From assembly GCA_033030425.1 (NCBI GenBank), contig JAUFSD010000004.1, positions 372,001 through 436,000 of the forward strand: 64,000 bases of DNA, in the 5' to 3' direction. Below the pieces are notes generated by a model. It was not told where the DNA came from, made no database searches, and was given only the letters and a program-made list of their open reading frames with translations. This stretch comes from Verpa conica. Its lineage: Eukaryota > Ascomycota > Pezizomycetes > Pezizales > Morchellaceae. The position numbers were made by a program, and so were the translations under genes. Positions 12,772 through 23,911 of the stretch are shown here, in pieces (position 1 is the stretch's first letter; each line of letters opens with the position of its first letter).

Positions 12772-13689
12772 AGCTAATCACGTGTTCTTGACCGGGAAAT
12801 AGTAGAATCACCACAATTGAGATGTCTAGAAGGGAGAATGGGAACAAAAGAAAAATCACCATGTCTCCGCTTCTTTTATACACAAAATAACTATGAGACT
12901 CCTCATCTAACCTAAATAATCAGGCTAAAGTATGTACCTGGAGGAGTACAAACACCCAAGGAGTTTCCTCAAATAAACAAATGAGCGCGGATTGGTACCT
13001 GTTTCTACTTTCACCGGCATATACGTTGTGTTAAGGTTACTTATAATGGTGGTTCGACAGCATTTTTGCGGGGTAAATTGGTAGTCCAGGGTTTATTCAA
13101 GGTACCAGTCCCGTTACTCCGCTGACGTCAATCATACCTGGATCGGGGATCTTTGCCCGACTGTCCGTATAGTAAAAACACTTAATCTTGTAGGCCGGAA
13201 CCCGGATATAACTCAAAAATAATGGCAAGCCCAGGGCTTGCTAAAGAAACAAGAGTAGCTGCTGTAAGGGCGAGTAGTCAGGAATCTTACCGGGAAATAA
13301 GAGCAGTTGCTGTAAGGGCGAGCGGCCGGGAGTAATCCGGCGAGGGGCTAATAAATAAAAGGGAAAGGGCACTCGTGCGACCATCAATGACTCGGTTTCT
13401 CGCGTGCAAACAAGATTAACAAGCACGAAACATTTGCGTCGTGATCTCGGGTGAAGTGAAGACCGACGTTAATGCAAACACCAGCCCTAGCTCTATTTCC
13501 ACGTGCTATGTAACGGAGCAAGCCGGATATCGGATCTTCCCCGCATTATTAGGGTAAATCATTCGGTATCATTTTCTAACCATATATTCCAACCTGTCTA
13601 GAAGCATTGAACCCGCAATTAAGTAGTCTTCCATAAACTGCCCAATTCTATAACATAAAAAAGCAGCTCGGAACCGAACAACCCGAGAC
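12772..13689. other. Spacer between the GH43 and DUF89 genes
   Basis: This holds the upstream region of the GH43 gene and the 3' region of the DUF89 gene. It contains an imperfect direct repeat (13250-13322). No gene is seen. Confidence 0.6.
13250..13322. repeat. Imperfect direct repeat, two 25-base copies 48 bases apart
   Basis: The copies start at about 13250 and 13298 and share GCTGTAAGGGCGAG exactly. The other differences include C/T exchanges. Confidence 0.75.
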
Positions 13690-15355
13690 TTACTTTTTTC
13701 CATCCCAAAACTGCACAACGGCCCATTTACCACTCCACGCCCATTTCCTTCCCTCGCCTTCTGCGTCATCACTTCTAAGTTCTTCATCCTTACCCTCCGG
13801 AAGTCCCACAACAACATCAGCCTTACAAGTTCTGAGCGCAAGTACTCGAATACCGCTCCCAACTTCTCCCAATGGCCCAATAGATTCCTCAAACCTCGTA
13901 GTCGTATTCCAGTCAGCGTCACCAGTCAGCTTTCGGTAGTTAAGGTCTCCTTTAAAGATGACTAACTCCGATTCTCGAAGGTCTTTAAATAGCTCTGGGG
14001 CGACTTTCGGTAGACGCCAGTAGGACCCAGCAGTTGTCCAGAATCTGTTTGGACGGAGAACAAACTTGCCATCGGCGTGAAATTCGCTCCAGCGAGTAAA
14101 CAAGAATCCAAGATCTGATTTCTGAGCCTCGTTCAATGTTTCGGTCTTATTCTCCTTATTATTTTCGGACTCCTCCGAGAAGTAGGTCGTAGGATCATAC
14201 AGTGCGTTTAAGAGATCAGCAAAGTCCTTTGGTAGAACGTCACTGACGAACCACGGAAGGCTCTTAGGATGGAAAACAACTTCCGTCGCTAACCCAGCAT
14301 GGAGGAGATATCCCGCCAAGATCAAGTCTACGAAAAGCTCGAATCCAGAGTTGTCTAGGACAATATCTACTCTTCGTTCTTTTTTGCCCTGGGTTTTCTG
14401 CTTCTTTAGTATGTCGTAGACTTCCGGGAGATCGTTGGCGAGAATATTCTTTTCGCTCTTCTTCCTCGCCTCGCTTCCCTGGAGCTTCTGAATATCTTCG
14501 TAGGAAAGACTGGTCAACAGACTGAGATCCGTGGCATTCCCCCATAGGCAGATTTCGGACATTTCGATAAAAAGTAATTTTTCCTTTTCCTCAATATTTT
14601 CTGGAGTGAGTTCTTCGCTAGTAGAGGGCTCTTCGATTGAGGTGACAATTTGCCGGTATTTTGAAGCTAGCTCGAGGATTGCAGTGAGTGAAGACTTGAA
14701 GGTGCTATTTTTCTGGAGATGGAAAACGTCATGTGACTTCCAGGTCTTAGTGAGGTTCATATAAACCTGTATACGGCTAAACATAGACTTTAGTAATTAT
14801 TGAAAAAAGTAGGTTGGTGATACTTACCGGTACATGTAACATTCAATAAACAGCCAAGGAGCCTCAAACCACTTGGGATTCCCAAGCTGCTCCAATTCTT
14901 TATTATAGTCCTTAATATCCTCCTCCCCATCATCCTCCAACGGCCTAACAATAAAAATCAGCTTCAGCCCTCACTACAAACTCGAAACTCAGCTGGGTAC
15001 CCTCACGTAACAACTCGATCATGCTGCATCTCATATTTCATTTTCGCAAGCTGCTCTACGATCCTCTTTCCCTCATTCGTATGCTCCGGGTCTTTCGAGG
15101 CCATAGTGTTCCGGAATACATCATCGATAGCTTGTGTCTAATACCCCATTAGCTGTACGCCCTCATTTAGGGGTAGTAGATAAAGAAAAACTAGATATAC
15201 GGTACCAATATAACAGGCCATCGATCCCTCACAGAAACATACGCGAAAGAAGACTTATCAGAGGTCTTATACATCGCTACACACATACACAATTAGCTTC
15301 CGCGGCGAAGGTTACGCAATTGGGACCACCCACGTGTCTTAGTATCGTACTCCAT
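13690..15355 (-). CDS. DUF89 / ARMT1-like damage-control phosphatase
   Basis: Five exons in coding order: 15334-15355, 15206-15276, 15007-15137, 14828-14944, 13690-14776. They give 475 residues. The first exon is only 22 bases, and splicing gives the family-like N-terminus [20 protein letters not shown]. Diagnostic features are RWPVIL followed by [27 protein letters not shown] from residue 255 and KGDLNYRKL from residue 389. DUF89 proteins (human ARMT1, yeast YMR027W) are metal-dependent phosphatases acting on damaged or reactive sugar phosphates such as fructose-1-phosphate; carboxyl methyltransferase activity has also been proposed. They are cytosolic or nuclear, and there is no signal peptide here. 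The stop follows GKK directly and is also followed by a donor-like GTAAGT, so a different C-terminus by splicing is possible but not needed. Confidence 0.92.
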
Positions 15356-16510
15356 CTTTGCTCTCTCTAGTTCCTTAAAGGGTTTCTGGAATTGGGCGTC
15401 GGAGAGCTAGAAATACAGACGTTTGAGGGGTCGTTGAGTCAATTGACCAGGCTGTATCTTGGTGGGGTTAGAGGTAAGTGAGGGGCGTAACCACGGGACT
15501 GAAAGCTTGGCGAATTTAAGTAACTCGGTTGGGCGAGTTAACGCGTGGGTAAGATCTATGCCACAGGATGGAATGTACAATATTGGCTCTCCCGGTGAGT
15601 GTCGAGGGCTTGTTCATGATAAGGCGCCTCAGATAAGGGATAAAAGTATGCATATGCTCCAAGCGAAAAGCAGGTCCATCCCGGGTGCGCTGTATGCCCT
15701 GACTATTGATATCTTAGAAGCATTGTTTCCCGTTGGAGGGACTGTGCCTTGGGCGTTTTAAGGCTGCCTAGAAGCCAAGCCCTTGATAAGTGAGTTAATT
15801 AGGTAGTCTTATATTTGAGGGGGATTTTTCTCTATTGATCATGGAAAGTCACTCGTGCCAAGCTTCGCGGGAGTAATGGGAGAGGGGGGGAACATGGTTC
15901 TATTATTTGAGAAAGATATTGTATTAAAGAGCGGTTTTATCTAGAGTATATATAGACCTTATTATTTCTATTAAAACTATACCTACATGGATATCTAGAT
16001 AACCAAGAATAGACACATAATACCCTTAATCATACATGTAAGTTAGTCTCGCCCAAAATGGCTCCTACCAACGCTTCATGGCACTTGCTCCTCCGGTAAA
16101 CTTAGCCTGATTTAGTCTTCATTTTTACGCACAAAAAGAAAACTATACAGCGTGCGTGCACTCCTTCAGCCCCCCAAATAATACTACATACACAAAAACC
16201 TAGTATCGAACCCTTGCGTATCATACCATACCATGCCGTACACCATGACCCATGAACCGGGGAAAGAAGCATACAAAAGAACACAACCTCCTCTCCAACT
16301 ATAAGTAAGAAACATAACAAGGAACCCCACACAGAAAAAAACACCCGCATGTAAGGAAAAGCAAGAACCCCAGGAGTTTGAAACCCAGAAGAAGATAAAA
16401 TAAGTATTTTTTAAAATGAATCGTTTGTCTTTCCCGGAAGTTTTTATAGAGGTAGTTTGCAAAAAGACTCGACATGCCCAACAAGATTAACACAATACCC
16501 ACATCATCAT
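15356..16510. other. Spacer between the DUF89 and CAF1 genes
   Basis: Upstream region of the DUF89 gene and probable 3' UTR of CAF1. The 100-codon plus-strand frame at 15459-15761 has no family resemblance. No gene is supported. Confidence 0.55.
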
Positions 16511-18274
16511 CTACATACCCCCCATCTTCCCATAAAAACTAGGTGTCCCCGGAGTCTGCCTTGCATTCTGACTTTCATGCCCAGGCGTTGTGTTACCGGT
16601 AGGTGTCGATGTAGATTCTCTGTTCCCGTTTGCATTCGTCGGTGTTGATGGGACTGGTACGCCGTTGTTATAGACGACTGTCCCTGCGCCGTTGATATTT
16701 GGTGGGGAGATGCCGGCACCGTTGAGGCCCCATACTTGACCACTATGAGGTAGGTAATTAGCTTATGAGTGCGTGAGATATCGGGAAAGGGGGCATACAG
16801 AAATTTTAAGTCGTCAATCTTTCCTTCAAAGAATCGTTCCCTCATCTCGAAAAAGATGTTGCCAGTGAGTAAGCTGTCGCTTCCTGCTTGGTGCTGTGGA
16901 CCGATCCTTGGTACACCCATTTCTTCCGCAATGTCCTGTAGACCTCCCTTCAATGTTCGGCATGACTTCATGAGAAACTTGATATCATAGAGCGCAGGAA
17001 AATATTTTCCGAGTAATGTTCGGAACTCTGACTCCTCTGTCGGTAGTGGTTTACAAGACATGATCTTAACCAAATACCCAAAGTCGTACCCTGAATGGAA
17101 TGAAATCCACTTGACCTCATCTAACATTACTAGGCCAGAGGAAATGAGGAGATCTCCAAACGCATATACATCGATACCATGGTTAGCGTGTTTCCCAAAG
17201 TCGATACCGCTCTTGGTAAGCAGGTCGATGGACTCCTGGGCGTACATGTCTTCGTTGAGAGAGAACTTGAAGTTGAATTGCCAGGTGCAAACTGTACCGT
17301 CGACTTTTGCGAGCTCTCCATTCTCGTCGGAGAGAGTTATACCGAGTTGGATGATCTTGAGCATGTCGACGTTGCAACGGAGGGTTTGGTAATGGTAATC
17401 GGCCTTGGATTTGAATGCACCGATGGGACGAGCCACGATACCAGGGAATTCAGTGTCCTAGTTGTCTTGTTAATTATTACAAGTACGAAATAGCCTTGGA
17501 GGATTGATAGTAGGATTATCATGGCACCTTGCCGAGCTGTAACTGACCATAGCAATATACGGATATTTATCCACCACACTTCTGAGAACGCCCATCTCTC
17601 TGTTTAGATCTTCTGCCCACACATCCCTAATCTGGGAATCTCCCTGCGGCGGGACTCCTGCTCTTCCATCGAGACCAACTACTCCACCCACACCGACCCC
17701 AACGCCTAGGTTGCCACCTATACCAGGCCTGCCAACCAACCCTCCAGGAACATTCCCACCACTTATCGAAGCATTTCTACCAATGAGCCCGAGGAGACTT
17801 TGTTGTTGCAGATGGTTCTGCTGGGCTTGCTGTTGTGCCTGTTGTTGTGCCTGCTGCTGGGCTTGCTGCTGTAGCTGTTGGTTACCTCTTTGGACAGCAG
17901 CGGCGGCGGCGGCCTGCTGTTGAGCGTTGAAGATTTGCTGTTGTTGCGTCTGATATCTTCACGTTCTACTAGTCAGTCACTATTATGAAAAGAAGGAGGT
18001 ACTATCTATCGACTAGGGACACGGGAAGCAGCAGCATATGCCTTTCTTGAGGGATCCAGCTTGTCCCTCATTCCCCTACTTTCTTTCTCTCTGCTTCCTT
18101 TGCCTACATAATACAAGTACAGAACACTCACCTATTAGTATCCATCAGACTGTGCATACCCCCTCCACCTCCCCCACCTCCGCCTGCCCCCATCGGATGT
18201 CCGCCCTGTTGCTGTGCGAAGGATGAGGGGACGTGCATAGTCGGGCCGAAGGGATTGGCTCGTGCCGGTGGCAT
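16511..18274 (-). CDS. CAF1: CCR4-NOT deadenylase subunit CAF1/POP2
   Basis: Four exons in coding order: 18132-18274, 17548-17956, 16799-17457, 16511-16742. They give 480 residues with introns of 175, 90 and 56 bases. The N-terminal 150 residues are low complexity: a poly-Gly run, a Gln-rich stretch at about 50-85 and an alanine run. The DEDD-type 3'-5' exonuclease domain follows, with D185 and E187 in DTEFPG, D309 in HSGYDFGYL and D378 in QAGSDSLLT, so all four metal ligands are present. The last intron restores the family ending GQVWGLNG, which the unspliced frame lacks. CAF1 removes poly(A) tails as part of CCR4-NOT, mainly in the cytoplasm. The frame stays open upstream to an ATG at 18463, adding 63 low-similarity residues, so the true start is uncertain. 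It is divergent from DCP1. Confidence 0.95.
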
Positions 18275-18639
18275 TATTTTCGTAAATGGATATCTTCTTG
18301 GTTCTAAGGTGATGTTGGTATAGGTATAGTAAGGAGTCGAACTTGCATCTTCTTGGTAGTTGTAGTTGTTGGGGGGCTGTTGTCGTTTCACCCAAGTGAC
18401 ACTTTCTCCGTGCCGAGCTCGATATCCAAAAGCGGCATGCAAGGGCCACGCATGACTCAGCATGCTCCCCGCAGAGTTCCTGAGGCTGCTTTAGTTGCTG
18501 CATCTGTACAGCGCATCAGCGTCATTCATCGAGAGACCTCCTCTTAGGCAACCCACAGAACTCTCCAATAACAAACTCCCCCTCCCCTGTTCCTCTTCCC
18601 TCGCCCTCCACCCCCCACAAACAAACATATTGACTCAAA
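18275..18639. promoter_or_regulatory. Shared 365-base region between CAF1 and DCP1
   Basis: The two start codons face away from each other, so both promoters must lie here or in the 5' leaders. The DCP1-proximal half is pyrimidine-rich (CCTC and CCCC tracts), typical of fungal start regions. If CAF1 starts at the upstream in-frame ATG (18463), the gap shrinks to 176 bases. No specific factor site is claimed. Confidence 0.6.
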
Positions 18640-19503
18640 ATGGCTCCAAGAACTCCTACAGACGTCAACTATGCTGTCCTTAGGCGCTATCTCCCCCGTC
18701 TCCACGAAATTCTCACTATTGCAACCTATGCTCACATATATGTCTGGTCCTCAACCTCAAATTCATGGAGCAAGGCTGGATTCGAAGGCTCCCTCTTCCT
18801 CGTCTCTCTCAACCCCCCCTCTCCCACTCCCGAAGACTCCACCCCTAAAACTGAAGAATACATGCTATTCCTCCTAAACCGCTGCAGCCTCCACAACTGG
18901 CACTACCACCTCCGAAGTCCAGATAATGTTGACCTAGAAAATGGAGATTTCTGTATTCTCCGTGCGAATGACCCTATAACGAATGGACCCTCGAACGGGA
19001 ATGGCGCCAGTACAGAGGAGAATGAAGAATTGGCATATGGGTTGTTTATATTCTCGGAACAGGGCACGAGTACCGCGGAGGATAAGGAAAAGTTTTTAAG
19101 GATGATGAAGGAATGTGCAACTACTTATCAGGCGACGAGTGCTGCGGCGGCACTACCGACACCAGTACCACAGCCAGAGCCACAGCAGACACAGGCAGGG
19201 AGGAGCATTTCTTTGACAGAGCTGTTTCAGCCGAGGGATGTACAACCATTGCAGCAGCCATTGCAGCAGCAGCATCAGGGGTATTATACACAATCTGGTT
19301 GGGGATATCAAGATATGGGAATAAGGGGACACCAACTGCCACCACAGCAGCAGCAACAACAAATTTACTACGATCAACCTGGGAGTGCAGAGATGGGGAT
19401 GGGCGCAGGGAATGGAGGCGGTGGGGATGTGTTGATGAATTTATTTCAAAAAGCAAGTAATGCAAGGTACATGGGTGGTGGCGGGCCACCTCAAGGTTAT
19501 TAA
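18640..19503 (+). CDS. DCP1: mRNA-decapping cofactor DCP1 (EVH1 fold)
   Basis: A single exon of 287 residues. Residues 1-165 read as the DCP1 EVH1-like domain: an opening helix (NYAVLRRYLPRLHEIL), a strand pattern ATYAHIYVWSS, then KAGFEGSLFLVSL and FLLNRCSLHNWHYHL, the family's hydrophobic core and proline-motif groove. An insert of about 20 Asn/Gly/Glu residues precedes the strand ELAYGLFIFSE. The C-terminal 120 residues are Gln- and Gly-rich and carry two short LF motifs (SLTELFQP and VLMNLFQKA), which could bind decapping partners; that is a guess. DCP1 activates the Dcp2 cap hydrolase in P-bodies. No intron is needed, unlike most neighbours. It lies head to head with CAF1. Confidence 0.87.
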   Translation: MAPRTPTDVNYAVLRRYLPRLHEILTIATYAHIYVWSSTSNSWSKAGFEGSLFLVSLNPPSPTPEDSTPKTEEYMLFLLNRCSLHNWHYHLRSPDNVDLENGDFCILRANDPITNGPSNGNGASTEENEELAYGLFIFSEQGTSTAEDKEKFLRMMKECATTYQATSAAAALPTPVPQPEPQQTQAGRSISLTELFQPRDVQPLQQPLQQQHQGYYTQSGWGYQDMGIRGHQLPPQQQQQQIYYDQPGSAEMGMGAGNGGGGDVLMNLFQKASNARYMGGGGPPQGY

Positions 19504-21000
19504 GCCTTTTCATACATAACGAAAAAAAGTCTATCCGCAAAAACACTCGTATAACGGGAAAATGAGGTATACTATAAAAATATGTACTATACCTGTAAAA
19601 AAGGATGAGAGAAAAACTAGGCAGGCTATGAGTGGTAGTTTGATAGTATTAGTGGTATTTGGTATGGGGGTAGGGGTCTTAAGCAGACGGTTATGGCGTT
19701 CTGGGGTAGTGGCTTATTTTGTTTGAAGCTATGTTCTTTGTTTCAAAGATGGCCCCTCTTGCAAGATGCGAAGCAATCCTGTTTGTCTATGGGTTGAGAA
19801 TTCTGCAGGTCCTAAAACGACGAGTGAGACCTCATGAATCATCTACTATGAATTTTTGGGATACGGCACTAGCATATGGCAAATATGTAGCAGAAGATGA
19901 GACTATTGTTTCATATTACCGTATGACTACATGCTATAGGTTTACCATGATTACAAGTGATATCTATGCTATGTCACAGAATATCTAGTCTAACTTCAGC
20001 ACAGATCCCGGTAAAGAAAGGCCATGAACGCTTATACAAAATTTAAGCTTAACATAAAGACTTCTCTTCTGCCCTACTCACGAACACACCCAAAATGCAC
20101 TTATAGTCTCATACACAATAATTTGACTTAATACCCCTCGTTATTCGTACATGTGACTTATAATCTGATTGCTTGTGCCTTCAAAAGGCAAGTTTCTGTA
20201 GGCTATAATTGGGGCACCTTGGGGTAACTAAGGGCTTATTAGGTCAAGTACTAACTATGGGCTAGGGTTATGCACGATAATAATACTGGTAAATAGGAGA
20301 TCCTATCCGGATATAGTTATTTAGGTAAAGTGGTGTAGTTTACCCGGGTTCGGCAGCCGCTCATGAGGATCATAATGATCTACTAAATGCTTAAGAAATA
20401 ATGAACCTTTTATTAGGGTGATCATTAGAGAATAGTTCACGTGATTGGCTTGGCGTAGAAAGGGCTTAGAAACTCTAGTATACCAGCCTATAAAAAAGTT
20501 TGGCCCCGGGTAGCAACCAAGTCTTACAACACAACAACACTCCACCCCATAAAGTAGTATCAAAATTCTGAGAACCGGAGATTACCTCTATTGATAGTTC
20601 AAAGAAATTCTAGAGCTCAGTTGTAGCTGTTGTTGTATTTATGGTTGCTGGCTAAGGGGTTTCGGCGTTCTGCTTGGTTGCTATTTATCCCAGAGCCAAA
20701 TTTTTTTTATGAGCAACATAGGTTTACGACAGCGAGGCTCAATTTTTTTCCCTACTCTCGGTCTAGCTACCGATTACAGCGCTACATACAGAAACGAAAC
20801 ACTATGAGTGACTACAAAAAAAGGAAATTGAGGATACAAAACAGTTTTAGTAATACGTTCCCTTATTGCTTCCCTGAACCTATAAAACTCAAACAAGAAC
20901 CTTAAACACAATAGACCAAAATAACCAAAAGAGAGAGAAAAACGCAGCCAATAAAGATCCCCGAGGATATACGTAAGTATATGAAAAAAACACCCAACCA
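19504..21000. other. Spacer between the DCP1 and KH-protein genes
   Basis: Both flanking genes end towards this stretch, so it holds two 3' UTRs and about 1 kb of A/T-rich sequence. No supported gene; the frames at 19719-19988 and 20630-20905 are not protein-like. Confidence 0.55.
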
Positions 21001-23911
21001 CTACTCATCAAATTCTTCCGGCCCTGCATGTCCGGGTTCAGCAAATGCCAAATTGGCACTTTTTACTCCTGCAATTAACTTCGTTATCTCGTCGGCCCTA
21101 GTCATCAACTCCTTCCACCCATCTCCTTTCCATGGATCCGGAGTATCGAAGGTACTACCCTCCCTCGCCCAGATTGGGTGATTGAACCCTCCAACACCAG
21201 AACTCTGAAAGAAGTGGTCGATTTCTGGTTCCCAATCACCAGAACACCCGATTTTGACCGAAGATTGTTTTAACAAGTTGGAATTCCATTCCACATTCGT
21301 TAAACTAGCCCCCCAACGGATATCGTGATTCGTTTCCAGACCCTTCCAGGATATTCGAATTCCTTCTGGATATAGATTGTTGACATCTTCTGTAAAAAAG
21401 CACTCGTAGCGGGTAATCTCGAACATGTATGAAGTCTTTGTGATCCAGTATTTGTGTTTCGTCTTTTGTATAATCTTATCTACAGTCATCCCGGGAAGGT
21501 TGACATAGCTGACCCTCTGTACTCTTTTTCTGTGGTCTGCCCTGCCTGACAACGGGGGCCCTATGGGGTCCGATTCATCTGGAATGTCTTCGATTCTGAT
21601 CCTTTTCACAAACTCGCTGAAAATCGCGTATTCGTTTGCCTCGTTGCAGAATGGGTATGTGTTAAGTTCGAGTTGCCAGGCCAGGTCGTTCTCTAGATCG
21701 AGGACCCTGACATCAACAGGACCTTTACGGCGTGGCTTAGGGGGACCCCTAGTAGTGCTGACGTTGTTACGGATGTATAGCCATCTTCTCATACCGGCTT
21801 TATACACGTCTCCGCTTTCATTCGCCATGTCACCTGGGTGTCGTCCTGGGATATACTCGAATTCGATTTCAAGACGGACAAGATGAGCTTGCCGCTTAGC
21901 ATCATAAATTGTGCATTCGATCGTCGCTTCTATGGTTGGTTCGGGAGTGGATAGGCTTGGGATCGTGTATTCATCACGTTCGTCAGATACATTGTTATAA
22001 GGATCTTCAGCAAACTGAGAGTAGCCGCTCTCAATATGATGGAAGAGATCTTTCCGGGCAAGACATTCACTAATGAGCGCTTCGGCAACATGTTTTTCTC
22101 CAATACTAAAAGATAGTCAGCACGTATTTTGTCAAAACAATATGAAAGAAAAGAGCGTACTGTCTGATAACCTCCCCACTTGTCATTTCGATCGGGTCCC
22201 TCACCATCTCGCAGAACTCCTCTATGGAGAAAAGCTCATTAGGTGGTAGTACTTTATAGCCAAAAAGCACCAAAGTCCCAAAATGTATCTTTAGAGATAC
22301 ATGTCCTCTGTAGTAATGCACATCTTTCAGTCCCTGCTCCACCACCCTTCTTAGATACGAGTGGTTTGCCCGCTCCAACTCCTCCCTCCTCCATTTCCAG
22401 TGTTCTTTGAATGCTTCGGAAGGATATTCTCCGACAAGAATAGCTCGAGCTTCCGTGTTTATTTGGCGACTATGTACTGTTTGGCGATTCGCAAGTTCTC
22501 GCTCTTTGACGAGATCGACAGATACATTTTGGACATCTGCGGATGGGGGATGGACGAGATACTTCACTACCCCCTTCCGGTTCCTCGCTGCGGACTCGCA
22601 GTAGGTACCATAAAGCCTTTCAATAGCTTTGTCGACGTTTCCTTGATCCTCGCCGAGGACCTGAAACATGCGGCCTTCACTCCGCCGGAAATCAACGATG
22701 TAAACATTGCAGTCGTATTTAATATCGTCGATCAATTCAAGACTAACTCCGAGGTAGTCCTGCGGGTTGGTCTCTTTTGGCCACAAAAAGACCCCAACGG
22801 CCTCGAACTCAAACGTGTTTTTGGGGGGTGGGCGGCGCAATTTCCTGCGCTTGGCTCGTTCACGGTTTTGTTGATCTATGAATTTCTGCTTCCGATCGCT
22901 GATGGCTCCTTTGATTTTCTCCCATTTACCTCCAACTCTTCTTTTGCGCTTGTCAAGCTCACGTTGTATATGCTCTGCCAATAGCATGAGGTCACGTATG
23001 GCGGTAGAAACTTGGTCTGGTCTCCCCCATACCGGTAATTTCTATTACCACAGGCGTTAGCGTAAGTATTGGAGACCATAGAAGGATCCTAGCTTACAGG
23101 ATCTTCTGGGTCTTCTGGAATATCTATATAAGTATTGGTCTTTGAGGCGATATGCCGGAGGTTTACACCCCCAGGTCCAAAAAATCTTTCATCAAATGTT
23201 TGGTTACGACGTGAAGATATGGCAAAGTACGCTACGTAGAAGAAGTCATGAGCCACCGAAATGATAATAGAGCTAGAAGAAAAAGACAGAAAGAGAGAAA
23301 AAATACCTACCAGTAGGAGGGTACCCAGATCTTTCTAACTTGACACCATCGTTTTCTCTCCGCAATCCATCCGGACCTTCATAGGCTTCTATATCCAACG
23401 ACGGATCATCATTATAATAAAAATTCGGTGCAATAAAAGCCGAAAGACCATACACTTCGTCTGAGTCCCGTCGATCTTGCTCGTAGTCGTCAAAGAACTG
23501 ATCCTTAAAGTCAGAATTATACTGTTCGTGGTAACGAGGCTCGTCAGCCCAAGGAGATGGCTCATATTCCGAGGGTGCCTGGTCAGAAGACGAGGAAGGG
23601 AATTGTCCTCCACTCTTAGTAGACTGTGCTCGAGACACGGGACGAGCTCCACCGCTCCTGCTGTTGACAGACCGGGCGGGACTTGCCGCCCGTGATCCCC
23701 GAACCGAACCAGCAACCGAGCCGGCAGCAGCTGGGCCGGGGGCAGCTGGACCGGGGGCTGGGCCAGTAGCTGAGCCAGCAACTGAGCCGGCGATTGACTT
23801 CTTCTTGTGATTATTCTTCTTCTTAGGTGGCTTCTTCTGCCTGCGAACTGCAGGAGCATTTCCCCCAGGCTCTTCCCACTGTTTGGCGTTGCCAAATTCA
23901 TAGTCGCTCAT
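21001..23911 (-). CDS. Large KH-domain protein of unknown function
   Basis: Four exons in coding order: 23311-23911, 23098-23231, 22161-23041, 21001-22105. They give 906 residues with introns of 79, 56 and 55 bases. Residues 1-200 are disordered: a Lys-rich patch (KKPPKKKNNHKKK), Ala/Gly/Ser/Pro repeats (AGSVAGS) and an acidic Tyr-rich part. Exons 2 and 3 join to make a KH-like module, with FFGPGGVNLRHIASKTNTYI (GxxG loop GPGG at 219-222), then IDIPEDPEDP and, across the intron, KLPVWGRPDQVSTAIRDLM. This points to RNA or single-stranded nucleic-acid binding. A basic helix follows (residues about 265-300), then an alpha/beta region (GVFLWPKE; LILVGEYPSE-like helices) and a long C-terminal domain with KIHFGTLVLFGYK and many conserved-looking Trp and Tyr residues. 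It resembles fungal proteins with a DUF7905-type domain, but I hold that loosely. Role unknown. Confidence 0.82.

Noticed and set aside
17711..17923. Plus-strand cysteine-rich frame (runs of CCC and WCW) that looks like a secreted Cys-rich peptide
   Set aside because: It is the exact antisense of the Gln-codon repeats of CAF1 exon 2; the cysteines come from complemented CAG and CAA codons.
22361..22984. 207-codon plus-strand frame
   Set aside because: Antisense to exon 3 of the KH-protein gene, which is supported by splicing and domain evidence.
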